Assembly (NCBI GenBank): GCA_030817875.1
Contig: JAUSZU010000001.1
Location: 4,092,001 to 4,156,000 of the forward strand
Direction: 5' to 3'
Origin: Flavobacterium sp. W4I14
GTDB lineage: Bacteria; Bacteroidota; Bacteroidia; Sphingobacteriales; Sphingobacteriaceae
DNA: 64,000 bases
The stretch's first letter is position 1; the number at the start of each line of letters is the position of its first letter. Positions 25,392 through 33,649 of the stretch are shown here, one piece after another. Under the pieces are notes generated by a model. It did not search any database and had not been told where the DNA came from. It saw only the letters and a program-made list of their open reading frames with translations. The position numbers and the translations under genes are program-made.

Positions 25392-26411
25392 TTAATCCTT
25401 AGTCAACTCTCCGCGAAGCGATTCTTCCATCAGCTTGCGGCTTTCTTCTATTGACAAGCCCAATCCCATTACAAACATTAATTTGGTTACCGTAGCTTCA
25501 AAAGTCAAATCGTAGCCACTTAAAATACCCATTTTCAACAGTTCCCTGCTGGTTTCGTAACGGCCTAGTTGAACAGATCCTTTTTTACACTGAGAGATAT
25601 CGATGATTATCTTTCCATTCAAAATGGCCTGACGCAAACTATCTAAAAACCATTGTGCGGTTGTGGTATTGCCTGAGCCAAAAGTTTCTAAAATAATGGC
25701 GTCTACCTTAGAATCTGTTATTGCCTGAACAGCCTGTGGTGTTATACCAGGATATAATTTCAGCACCCCAATGTTTGAATTAAAATTGGTGTGTAATTTT
25801 AATCCTCCTTCAGTAGCTTTTAGGATATAGTTTCTGTGAAATTGCAAGTGAACACCTGCTTCTGCAAGTATCGGGTAATTTGGTGAACGGAAAGCTTCAA
25901 ACTTTTCGCTGTTATATTTTATAGAACGGTTGCCCCTAAATAATTGTGCATCAAAATATATACAAACCTCTGGAAAAAGTGCTTTTCCATCTTCTTTGGT
26001 CGCTGCAATCTCTAGAGCGGTAATTAAATTCTCTTTGGCGTCAGTCCTGATTTCGCCAATAGGCAGTTGCGAACCGGTTAAAACAACAGGCTTATTCAGG
26101 TTTTCGAGCATAAAACTCAATGCCGATGCGGTGAAGGCCATAGTATCAGATCCATGTAGGATGACAAAACCATCGTACTGATCGTATTTATGATAAACCA
26201 GTTCGGCTAATGTTTTCCATATTTCAGGATCCATGTTTGAAGAATCCAATACCGGATTGAAGGAATGCACATCTAAATCATAATCTAAACGGCTTAATTC
26301 AGGAACGTTTTCTTTTATCTGCTGAAAATCAAATGGAATTAACATCCCATTTGTAGGATCGTTAACCATACCGATGGTACCACCGGTATAAATTATAAGT
26401 ATTTTGGTCAT
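25392..26411 (-). CDS. ansA: Type I L-asparaginase
   Basis: The 339-residue enzyme hydrolyses asparagine to aspartate and ammonia. The first catalytic threonine is in IYTGGTIGM near the N-terminus and the second in LHGSDTMAFTASALSF; KKGSVQLGRYE near residue 278 is also typical. There is no signal peptide, which with the length points to the cytoplasmic type I enzyme. It is flanked by repeat-filled gaps and appears monocistronic. Confidence 0.93.
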   Translation of the reverse strand: MTKILIIYTGGTIGMVNDPTNGMLIPFDFQQIKENVPELSRLDYDLDVHSFNPVLDSSNMDPEIWKTLAELVYHKYDQYDGFVILHGSDTMAFTASALSFMLENLNKPVVLTGSQLPIGEIRTDAKENLITALEIAATKEDGKALFPEVCIYFDAQLFRGNRSIKYNSEKFEAFRSPNYPILAEAGVHLQFHRNYILKATEGGLKLHTNFNSNIGVLKLYPGITPQAVQAITDSKVDAIILETFGSGNTTTAQWFLDSLRQAILNGKIIIDISQCKKGSVQLGRYETSRELLKMGILSGYDLTFEATVTKLMFVMGLGLSIEESRKLMEESLRGELTKD

Positions 26412-26609
26412 TTGGTTGGGTGAAGGTTGCTCACCGCAAAGAAACTAAAAATTTACAAATGATCGGACGATATTTTTAAATTAGCAACAAAAAGAGCTAT
26501 AATAGCATCTTAATTACCAATTAAATAATTTAAACAGTAAATAATTACCAAATTAACAACTGAATTCATATGAAGTAGTTTCAAAATCAATTATTGAATC
26601 CTGCGAAAC

Positions 26610-26650
26610 AGATTTCTCCATTACGTTGCACTTCAGTCGAAATGACGACC
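26610..26650. repeat. Dispersed repeat (GTCGAAATGACGA type)
   Basis: CAGATTTCTCCATTACGTTG continues to CAGTCGAAATGACGA; it is a copy of the family at 16317 and 38208. Confidence 0.65.
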
Positions 26651-26661
26651 GACTTAAACCT

Positions 26662-26696
26662 GACTAATGACTTCAGACTGAGGACTTCGGACTCAA
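26662..26696. repeat. 7-base periodic tract (GACTNNN), five units
   Basis: GACTAAT, GACTTCA, GACTGAG, GACTTCG and GACTCAA follow in exact 7-base phase and stop two bases before the tatD stop codon. The same core appears at 56370-56404. Confidence 0.7.
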
Positions 26697-26698
26697 TT

Positions 26699-27466
26699 CT
26701 AAATCCCGAAAATTTTCTTCGAATTCTCTGTGGTTATATCTGCGATTTCTTCAATAGGAACGCCATAAATATCGGCCAGTTTTTGGGCAACATAAATCAA
26801 ATAACTACTTTCATTGGGTTTCCCACGGAAAGGAACTGGTGCCAAATAAGGCGAGTCCGTTTCTAAAACTAAATTAGCCAAAGGAATCTCTGATAATACC
26901 AGATCCAATCCAGCTTTTTTATAGGTGACTACTCCACCAATGCCTAAATAAAAATTTAAGTCGATGGCCTGTTTAGCCTGCGCTACATTACCTGTAAAAC
27001 AATGGAATATTCCGCGAAGTTTTTCGTCCCTTTCACTTTCCAATAGCTCAAAAACCTCATCAAAAGCCTCGCGACAATGGATCACAATCGGCAAACCCAA
27101 ATCTTTTGCCCAACCAATCTGTTTGCGAAAAGCATCCTGCTGAATGGCCAAGGTAGTTTTATCCCAATACAGATCGATCCCGATCTCACCAATGGCATAA
27201 ATTTTCCGATCAGAAATGCTATTGTAAATTTCGTCCAATTGAGCAAGGTAATCCTCCTTAACATCACAGGGATGCAAACCCGCCATTGCAAAACAATTTG
27301 CAGGATATTTCGCCACAAGATCATCAATCATGGCAATTGATTTTACATCAACATTGGGCAGAAACAAACGGTTAACGTCGTTCTCGAAACAGCGCTCCAT
27401 TAACTGCGCTTGTTTCTCAGCATCCTGCTCGTAATATAAATGGGTATGGGTATCGGTAAAAATCAT
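26699..27466 (-). CDS. TatD family metal-dependent DNase/hydrolase
   Basis: The 255-residue protein starts MIFTDTHTHLYYEQD with the HxH metal pair; GEIGIDLYWDK has the glutamate, VIHCREAFDE and GIFHCFTGN carry further histidines, and LVLETDSPYLAPVPFRGKPNESSYL has the late aspartate. TatD enzymes are 3'-5' exonucleases linked to DNA repair and turnover. The gene is followed downstream by the asparaginase gene in the same direction but with a repeat-filled gap of nearly 290 bases. Confidence 0.93.
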   Translation of the reverse strand: MIFTDTHTHLYYEQDAEKQAQLMERCFENDVNRLFLPNVDVKSIAMIDDLVAKYPANCFAMAGLHPCDVKEDYLAQLDEIYNSISDRKIYAIGEIGIDLYWDKTTLAIQQDAFRKQIGWAKDLGLPIVIHCREAFDEVFELLESERDEKLRGIFHCFTGNVAQAKQAIDLNFYLGIGGVVTYKKAGLDLVLSEIPLANLVLETDSPYLAPVPFRGKPNESSYLIYVAQKLADIYGVPIEEIADITTENSKKIFGI

Positions 27467-27557
27467 GTTTATAATGTAAAATGGGTAATGGAAAATGGAT
27501 GATGGGCTAGGCTATTTATCATGAATATATCATTCAAAGTCGGTTTCTTTTCAAATC

Positions 27558-27629
27558 GGTCATGTTGAGCCTGTCGAAACACTTTGCAACAAATTTTAAG
27601 CAAGTCCTTCGACCGGCTCAGGATGACAA
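27558..27629. repeat. Dispersed palindrome (GAGCCTGTCGAAA type)
   Basis: GGTCATGTTGAGCCTGTCG is mirrored by CGACCGGCTCAGGATGACA, with about 30 bases between the arms. It lies between uvrA and tatD. Confidence 0.7.
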
Positions 27630-27703
27630 ATTTATTTGTACATAAAGACCCTGAAACAAATCCGATAGCTATCGGATCAGAGTGACGATCGCTTAAAACC
27701 TGT

Positions 27704-27738
27704 AACTTCGGTCTTTCTGACCTCCAACTTCAGACTAT
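27704..27738. repeat. 7-base periodic tract overlapping the uvrA stop
   Basis: AACTTCG, GTCTTTC, TGACCTC, CAACTTC and AGACTAT are in 7-base phase and run over the uvrA stop codon (27735-27737). Inside the gene, 27761-27781 reads GACCTCA, GACTTAA, GACGAAC, so the pattern may have reshaped the last codons. Confidence 0.55.
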
Positions 27739-30632
27739 TTCTTCTTCTTAGATACTTTGACCTCAGACTTAAGACGAACAACCTCGGCCTCCAAAGCCAT
27801 TTCCTTTTTCAAAAACTTTCCTGTTAAACTGATCGGATTCTGGATCAAACCTTCTGGCGTACCTTCGAATAAAATCCTTCCGCCACCAGCACCGCCCTCT
27901 TCACCTAAATCGATCACCCAATCGGCAACTTTAACCACATCTAAATTGTGTTCTATTACCAAAATCGTATTTCCTTTATCAACCAGCTCTTGCAATACGC
28001 CTAAAAGCACATTAATATCTTCGAAGTGGAGTCCGGTGGTAGGCTCATCTAAAATATAGAAGGTTTTTCCGGTATCTTTTTTAGAAAGCTCTGTAGCCAG
28101 TTTAACCCGCTGCGCCTCGCCACCTGATAAAGTAACCGATGACTGCCCCAAGGTGATATAACCTAAACCAACATCTTTCAATGTTTTGATCTTCCTATAG
28201 ATGATGGGAATATTTTCGAAGAAGTTACAGGCATCTTCGATACTCATATCCAGCACATCACTGATCGATTTTCCCCGGAAACGAACTTCTAAGGTTTCCC
28301 TGTTATATCTTTTCCCTCCGCATTCTTCACAAGGCACCTGTACATCTGGCAAGAAATTCATTTCAATCACCTTTAAACCAGCACCCTGACAGGTTTCGCA
28401 ACGGCCACCTTTTACATTAAAAGAGAAACGGCCAGGTTTGTAACCACGGATTTTTGCTTCAGGCAGCTGTACAAACAAATTTCTGATATCGGAGAAAACG
28501 CCGGTATAAGTAGATGGGTTAGAACGAGGTGTTCTGCCGATAGGTGCCTGATCGATTTCAATCACCTTATCAATTTCTTTCAATCCGTTAATTTTCTCAT
28601 AAGGCAAAGGTTGTTTTTTCGCCCTAAAGAAATGATGATTTAAAATCGGATATAGCGTCTCGGTAATCAAACTCGATTTACCACTGCCCGAAACTCCGGT
28701 TACAGCAATAAATTTACCCAAAGGAAAATCTACTGAAACTTCTTTTAAATTATGCCCGGTAGCTTTTATGATAGACAATTTATGCCCATTGCCTTTTCTG
28801 CGTACTTTTGGCGTTTCAATTTTCTTTTTGCCGTTCAGGTAATCAGCAGTTAAGGTATTCGACTTCAGGATTTGTGCGGCAGTTCCTTCTGCAACTACCG
28901 TTCCGCCGTGGATACCCGCTCCAGGACCAACATCAATTACCCAATCGGCCTCCAGAATCATATCCTTATCGTGTTCTACCACCAAAACGGTATTTCCAAG
29001 ATCACGGAGATTTTTAAGCGCATTGATCAAACGTTCGTTATCACGTTGATGCAAACCGATACTTGGCTCATCAAGGATGTACATTACATTCATCAACTGC
29101 GAACCGATCTGCGTAGCCAAACGAATCCGTTGTGCCTCACCACCAGAAAGTGTGCGGGCTGTTCTATCTAGCGTTAAATAGGTTAAACCAACATCTGTTA
29201 AGAAACCGATCCTGGCTTTAATCTCTTTTAAAATTTCCTTTGCAATAATATTCTGGCGGTCACTGAGGCGTTCATCTACTTTTTCGAACCAGATGTTCAG
29301 GTTAAAAATATCCATTGATGACAGTTCGAAAATATTTTTGCCATCAACTTTAAAATGTAGACTTTCTTTCTTCAAACGGGCACCATGGCACTCCGGACAG
29401 GTTTTCAGTTTCCTGAATTCGTCCATATCATCTGATGCAGATTCACTTCTCTTTTCGTTCTGCTCTTCGAGCATTTTAATAATACCATCAAAAGTGATAT
29501 TATAATTTTGAACGTTCCATTTATTGTATTCGACCTCAACCTTGATCAGATCGTGCGTACCGTTTAAGATGATGTTTATTACTTCATCGCTTAACTTTTC
29601 GATGGGGGTTGAAAGTGAGAAACTATATTTTTTGGCTAATGCTTTTAATACCTGGAACATCCAGATATCACGATATTCGCCTAATGGGGCCAAACCACCA
29701 TTTAAAATACTCAGCTTTGGGTTTGGAATCACCGATTCTTTATCCACCACGAAGATATAACCTAAACCATCGCAACGTTCGCAGGCACCATATGGTGAGT
29801 TGAATGAAAAACTGTTCGGTTGAGGTTCATCGTAAGAAATACCTGTTGTTGGGCACATTAAAAACTTACTGAAATGCGCAACGTTATTATCTTTATCGCT
29901 GATTTTGATCACGCCTTTACCCATTTTCATCGCAATCTGCAACGAATCTAGCAGGCGTTTTTTATCTTTTACATCAATGATCAAACGGTCAATCACAACT
30001 TCGATATCGTGAATTTTATAACGGTCTACCTGCATCTTAGCAGAAATATCCTTTATTTCTCCATCCACACGAACCTTTACATATCCTTGTTTACGAATCT
30101 GCTCAAAAAGCTCTCGGTAGTGCCCCTTTCTACCTTTAACAACGGGTGCAAGAATATTCACTGCAACACCATCAAATTTATTAAAGATATTCTGCAGGAT
30201 CTGGTCTTCACTCATGCGCTCCATCTTCTCACCGGTATTGTACGAATAGGCATCGGCAACACGTGCATAAAGCAAACGCATAAAATCGTAAATCTCAGTA
30301 ATGGTACCTACAGTAGAGCGCGGGTTTTTGCTGGTGGTTTTTTGCTCAATGGCAATAACCGGGCTCAAGCCCGAAACCTTATCTACATCAGGACGCTCCA
30401 TCCCGCCCATAAACTGGCGGCTATAGGCACTAAATGTTTCCATATAGCGGCGCTGTCCTTCCGCGTAAATAGTATCAAAAGCCAACGAAGATTTACCGCT
30501 TCCGCTTAACCCTGTTATTACAACAAGTTGGTTGCGTGGAAAACTGACATCTATATTCTTTAAATTATGTACCCTCGCACCATATACTTCTACATCTTTT
30601 TGCTCGCCGAGGTCGATAGATTTATTGCTCAT
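27735..30632 (-). CDS. uvrA: Excinuclease ABC subunit A
   Basis: The 965-residue protein is the damage-recognition ATPase of nucleotide excision repair. It has two ABC modules: Walker A GLSGSGKSSLAFDT near residue 41 and GVSGSGKSSLITE near residue 644, with signature motifs LSGGEAQRIRLATQ and LSGGEAQRVKLATE and Walker B LDEPSIGLH and LDEPTTGLH. Zinc-finger cysteines appear as CERCDGLG, CPECHGARL and CETCQGAG. Length fits the family; the lysine-rich end VKVSKKKK lies in a region with the 7-base pattern. It stands alone, with a gap of over 500 bases upstream. Confidence 0.97.
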   Translation of the reverse strand: MSNKSIDLGEQKDVEVYGARVHNLKNIDVSFPRNQLVVITGLSGSGKSSLAFDTIYAEGQRRYMETFSAYSRQFMGGMERPDVDKVSGLSPVIAIEQKTTSKNPRSTVGTITEIYDFMRLLYARVADAYSYNTGEKMERMSEDQILQNIFNKFDGVAVNILAPVVKGRKGHYRELFEQIRKQGYVKVRVDGEIKDISAKMQVDRYKIHDIEVVIDRLIIDVKDKKRLLDSLQIAMKMGKGVIKISDKDNNVAHFSKFLMCPTTGISYDEPQPNSFSFNSPYGACERCDGLGYIFVVDKESVIPNPKLSILNGGLAPLGEYRDIWMFQVLKALAKKYSFSLSTPIEKLSDEVINIILNGTHDLIKVEVEYNKWNVQNYNITFDGIIKMLEEQNEKRSESASDDMDEFRKLKTCPECHGARLKKESLHFKVDGKNIFELSSMDIFNLNIWFEKVDERLSDRQNIIAKEILKEIKARIGFLTDVGLTYLTLDRTARTLSGGEAQRIRLATQIGSQLMNVMYILDEPSIGLHQRDNERLINALKNLRDLGNTVLVVEHDKDMILEADWVIDVGPGAGIHGGTVVAEGTAAQILKSNTLTADYLNGKKKIETPKVRRKGNGHKLSIIKATGHNLKEVSVDFPLGKFIAVTGVSGSGKSSLITETLYPILNHHFFRAKKQPLPYEKINGLKEIDKVIEIDQAPIGRTPRSNPSTYTGVFSDIRNLFVQLPEAKIRGYKPGRFSFNVKGGRCETCQGAGLKVIEMNFLPDVQVPCEECGGKRYNRETLEVRFRGKSISDVLDMSIEDACNFFENIPIIYRKIKTLKDVGLGYITLGQSSVTLSGGEAQRVKLATELSKKDTGKTFYILDEPTTGLHFEDINVLLGVLQELVDKGNTILVIEHNLDVVKVADWVIDLGEEGGAGGGRILFEGTPEGLIQNPISLTGKFLKKEMALEAEVVRLKSEVKVSKKKK

Positions 30633-31123
30633 ATTTTATTAAAAGTTGGAGGCAAAATTGAGCCTTTAAAAAGACAAAATTTCAATCCGCAAAAATGCTA
30701 AAAATTTTATCAAAATGAAAGTCTAATGCAATCTTGATTAAGGATTAATTGTCATAATATCAGCATTCATTTTTATAAAAATCACATGCTACAAACAACA
30801 CCCATAATAGGGCATCTGTTTTACGTTTATGCAAATAAAGGAGATAAAGATATTTATTGAATAGATATTGGATAAGTTGATCTCCGCCGACTAATTGTTA
30901 TAATGTCGACTTCTATTAGTAGGAAAACAAAGGCAAACAGCGGAGACAGATTAAAAATTTACCATACCAGATAAACGCTGATAATGAGATAACGGTTTTG
31001 TATTTTTAGAGAACTTTTAAAATTTTAAGCTCCTTACCCAATGCAACCCAATAAACATCTTTAAAAGATCTCTCGACTCCGCTGCTCTCCGCTCGAAATG
31101 ACGATGCAATTGTTAGCACCATG
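30633..31123. other. Gene-free stretch upstream of uvrA
   Basis: I see no convincing gene. A 24-codon frame at 30786-30860 lacks any supporting feature. CTCCGC near 30882 and GCGGAG near 30938 form a weak distant inverted pair. 31066-31104 is a copy of the dispersed family ending GCTCGAAATGACGATG. Confidence 0.5.
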
Positions 31124-31158
31124 CTAACCAATGGACCAATGACTAATGAACTAACCTA
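31124..31158. repeat. 7-base periodic tract (AATGAMC core)
   Basis: CTAACCA, ATGGACC, AATGACT, AATGAAC and TAACCTA lie in 7-base phase and end on the stop codon of the reductase gene at 31156. Confidence 0.55.
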
Positions 31159-32202
31159 CCACTCTATCGTTGTTCCATTCTCTGTCGGGTGTCCAGTGCA
31201 CACCAAAACCCTACCTCTTTCCAGTTCATCATCGGTAAGCACTTCATTATAATCCATTCTTACACCGCCTTTGGTACAATTGGCTACGCAAGTACTGCAT
31301 ACGCCCCCACGGCAACTATAAGGGAGTTTGATTTTATTTTCCAACGCAACATCTAAAATTCTTTTTGGCCAAGGCACTTCGAGGTTATAAATTTCTCCTC
31401 TAAAATTTAAAATTACCGAATAAGTGCTTTTATCGACAACCTTTTCTGCCGAACCATCATCCTCATCCACTTCATCTTCTGGCAAAACAAAGGTTTCTCT
31501 TTTAATCTGTTTGATATCGAAACCCATACCCAGCAAGGTGATCCGGCATAAATCCATATAAACTATCGGGCCACAGCTGTAAAACAACGCATCATTCCGA
31601 TCAAAATGCAAATGTTCTTTGAGTAGCTTTTCGATATAGAATTTGTTTAGGCGCGCCGTCATTAGGTTTTTGCTATTGCTAAAAACCCAAACAATCTTTA
31701 ATCTATCCGGATATTTCTTTTGCCATTCGTTCAGCTCATCATAAAATAATGCATCCTCCATTGATCGGTTACTGTATACCAGTGTAACCAACGATTTTTT
31801 CTCACGCACCAAGGCCGTTTTCAAAATCGAGAATAATGGAGTAATCCCCACTCCTGCAGCGAACAGAAAAAGATCACGTTCCAAGTTTTCTTCTGGCAAA
31901 TAGCTGAACATTCCTTGAGGCTCTTGCGCTAAGAGAATATCATTTACCGAAGTTTTATGATGTAAAAATCTCGAAATCTCTCCATTCTCTACCCTTTTTA
32001 CTGTAATGGCCAAAGGCTCATCCACGTCTGGTGAGCTATTAAAAGAATACGATCTTCTTATCTCCTTATGTTTCCCCTGAAAAACCAACGAAATAAACTG
32101 GCCAGCTAAATACTTTGGATATGGTTGATCTACTTCCTCAAATTGAAAAGTAATGTTATCACCAGGTTGATTTATGATTTTATTGATCCGCAGTTTGAAC
32201 AT
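31156..32202 (-). CDS. FNR-type reductase with C-terminal 2Fe-2S ferredoxin domain
   Basis: From MFKLRINKIINQPGDN the protein has 348 residues. An FAD-binding barrel (RRSYSFNSSPD) is followed by an NAD(P)-binding domain (LFAAGVGITPLFSIL, FYSCGPIVYMDLC) and a plant-type ferredoxin domain with YSCRGGVCSTCVANC and VLVCTGHP as the four cluster cysteines. The plan matches PaaE/HCP reductase-like electron-transfer proteins that feed an oxygenase or other acceptor; the partner is not next door. An in-frame TTG at 32208 is a less likely start. The linker EDEVDEDDGSAEK is acidic. Confidence 0.9.
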   Translation of the reverse strand: MFKLRINKIINQPGDNITFQFEEVDQPYPKYLAGQFISLVFQGKHKEIRRSYSFNSSPDVDEPLAITVKRVENGEISRFLHHKTSVNDILLAQEPQGMFSYLPEENLERDLFLFAAGVGITPLFSILKTALVREKKSLVTLVYSNRSMEDALFYDELNEWQKKYPDRLKIVWVFSNSKNLMTARLNKFYIEKLLKEHLHFDRNDALFYSCGPIVYMDLCRITLLGMGFDIKQIKRETFVLPEDEVDEDDGSAEKVVDKSTYSVILNFRGEIYNLEVPWPKRILDVALENKIKLPYSCRGGVCSTCVANCTKGGVRMDYNEVLTDDELERGRVLVCTGHPTENGTTIEW

Positions 32203-32205
32203 ATA

Positions 32206-32235
32206 CAAAGAAAAGGAATTGATTTATTAGTTCAA
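32206..32235 (-). promoter_or_regulatory. Promoter of the FNR-ferredoxin gene
   Basis: Minus-strand TTG (32233-32235), 19 bases, TTTCTTTG (32206-32213; one mismatch to TAnnTTTG), then three bases to the ATG. The geometry predicts a leaderless or nearly leaderless mRNA. The -33 box lies inside a short 7-base periodic tract (32230-32257). Confidence 0.5.
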
Positions 32236-32257
32236 TCGTTCATTGGTCATTAGTTAG
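32230..32257. repeat. 7-base periodic tract at the -33 region
   Basis: GTTCAAT, CGTTCAT, TGGTCAT and TAGTTAG are in phase. It is related in sequence (inverted) to the AATGAAC tract at 31124, which lies at the other end of the same gene. Confidence 0.45.
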
Positions 32258-32270
32258 CAGAAAGAAAAAA

Positions 32271-32356
32271 GGTTTAGGGTTTAGGGTTTAGGGATTAGGG
32301 TTTAGGGTTTAGGGTTTAGGGTTTAGGGTTTAGGGTTTAGGGTTTAGGGTTTAGGG
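32271..32356 (+). repeat. Telomere-like (TTTAGGG)n array, about twelve units
   Basis: Eighty-six bases of GGTTTAG repeated twelve times with a single variant unit (GGATTAG, the fourth). The unit equals the common plant telomere repeat. It lies about 35 bases upstream of the -33 box of the FNR-ferredoxin gene, in ordinary bacterial intergenic DNA. Confidence 0.97.
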
Positions 32357-32439
32357 AAAACACCCTTGGATGGGTTTGTGTTTTTAAAATAATCGTTTAA
32401 TATCTATGCGCTTAAATGATCTTCTATTTTTTATATGGC

Positions 32440-32536
32440 AAAACTGTTCCGTGTTAATCTGTGCCTCCGTGGCGAAGGGAAGAGTGATTAGGAAAAATAA
32501 ATCTGTGTAATCCAACAATCTGTGCAATCACCTTCA
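32440..32536. repeat. Gene-free stretch with dispersed motifs
   Basis: GTGCCTCCGTGGCGAAGGG near 32460 recurs as GTGCCTCCGTGGCTAATTAC near 35643, and CTGTGTAATCCAACAATCTG near 32503 resembles 16410. No gene is visible. Confidence 0.4.
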
Positions 32537-32569
32537 AAAAAAAGCGTCCCGATTTAAAACCGGGACGCC
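32536..32569 (-). terminator. Terminator of the lytic transglycosylase gene
   Basis: On the minus strand GGCGTCCCGG, a short A/T loop, CGGGACGC and a run of eight T. It follows the gene's stop by about 35 bases. Confidence 0.85.
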
Positions 32570-32603
32570 TTACCAAATGCTTGTCTTTATCTTAATTATT
32601 ATA

Positions 32604-33386
32604 TTATTCAGCGTTGTAAGCCAATAATACTCTCGGTTTTTCGTAACCGTAACGTTTCGGGTGCTCCATAATCTGTTTCATAGAAATCACTTTATAAACA
32701 TAGCCTCCGGTTTCGCGGTTCAGCTTCATTTTGTAGTAATTATCTTGATTTTGATTATTGATCTGCTTGCGCAGGCGTCCGTCGCCAACATTGTAAGCCG
32801 CAGCTACCAATGTCCAGCTTTCTAAACCTTTATACATTTCTTTAATGTATTTGCAGGCAGCAATAGTCGATTTACGCAGATTATAGCGTTCATCAACATT
32901 TCCGTTTACTCTTAATCCATAGGTACGGGCTGTGCCAGGCATAAACTGCCAGATTCCGGCTGCACCTTTTGGAGAAACTCCTTCCGCCATTCCAGATTCG
33001 ACCAGGGCCAAATACTTAAAATCGTTGGGAATTCCGTAGGCAGCAAGAATAGGCTCAATTACCGGAAACCATTTTGCTGCTTTTGCATGCAATTTATTGG
33101 TTTGGGTATTTCCGTAAGTGTGTGCTGCAAGGATTTTTTTCATTTTGCGTTCTACCTTTTTATCGCCTAACGGCAGGGTTTCTTCTGCAAAATTTAACTG
33201 TGCCATTAAAGATAGCGGCTTTTCCGCGCTTTCAACTTCCAGGCTATCAGATTTGGGTATTGTAGTGTTTAATTTTTCTTCTTTTAAAAGACTTTTTTGT
33301 GCTAAGGGCATTTGGTAAGCGAACACTTTTGCCAAGATAAATAGTGTTGCCACTACCGCAAATGGTACGATGTGTTTCTTTAACAT
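32604..33386 (-). CDS. Lytic murein transglycosylase (SLT domain)
   Basis: The 260-residue protein has a signal sequence or N-terminal anchor (MLKKHIVPFAVVATLFILAKVFA) and an SLT lysozyme-like domain: ALVESGMAEGVSPKGAAGIWQFMPGTARTYGL includes the catalytic glutamate, and AAYNVGDGRLRK closes the fold. It cleaves peptidoglycan glycan chains with 1,6-anhydro ends. The frame extends to 33428, but the promoter at 33426-33457 would start transcription near 33420, and a clear Shine-Dalgarno site (AGGAGG) stands a few bases before 33386, which decides the start. No LysM domain follows. Confidence 0.93.
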   Translation of the reverse strand: MLKKHIVPFAVVATLFILAKVFAYQMPLAQKSLLKEEKLNTTIPKSDSLEVESAEKPLSLMAQLNFAEETLPLGDKKVERKMKKILAAHTYGNTQTNKLHAKAAKWFPVIEPILAAYGIPNDFKYLALVESGMAEGVSPKGAAGIWQFMPGTARTYGLRVNGNVDERYNLRKSTIAACKYIKEMYKGLESWTLVAAAYNVGDGRLRKQINNQNQDNYYKMKLNRETGGYVYKVISMKQIMEHPKRYGYEKPRVLLAYNAE

Positions 33387-33400
33387 TTTCCTCCTTTTTT
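33387..33400 (-). promoter_or_regulatory. Unusually strong Shine-Dalgarno site
   Basis: Minus-strand AAAAGGAGGAAA directly before the ATG at 33386. Few genes in this window have such a site. Confidence 0.75.
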
Positions 33401-33425
33401 TGGTGAACTTATATAAAAACGTTGG

Positions 33426-33457
33426 CAAAGGTAAAAAATAATAAGCACATTATCAAA
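33426..33457 (-). promoter_or_regulatory. Promoter of the lytic transglycosylase gene
   Basis: Minus-strand TTTG (33454-33457), 20 bases, TACCTTTG (33426-33433). It is a perfect consensus pair and lies upstream of the chosen start. Confidence 0.75.
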
Positions 33458-33584
33458 TAGTTACAGAATTAACCCCAAAAATCAGCCCCTAAAGCGCTTT
33501 AAACGTGGATTTTAAATTTTGATTTTCAGCCAATTTTTTCTATTTTAGAGGCTATTTTTTTATCTAATTTTTCCGCTCTTAAAA

Positions 33585-33615
33585 TTGTTATGTTCATCAA
33601 TTTTTCATAAATTTG
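33585..33615 (+). promoter_or_regulatory. Promoter of the pseudouridine synthase gene
   Basis: TTG (33585-33587), 20 bases, TAAATTTG (33608-33615). The predicted 5' leader is about 28 bases. Confidence 0.7.
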
Positions 33616-33649
33616 CAACCCGCATTTTTAATGTGGTTAAAAGCGTATC

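Noticed and set aside
30786..30860. 24-codon frame upstream of uvrA
   Set aside because: No promoter, no ribosome site and no recognisable motif; frames of this length are expected by chance.
32271..32356. Telomere-like array as plant contamination or a linear chromosome end
   Set aside because: It is flanked on both sides by ordinary bacterial sequence with consistent promoters and genes, and is internal to the window.
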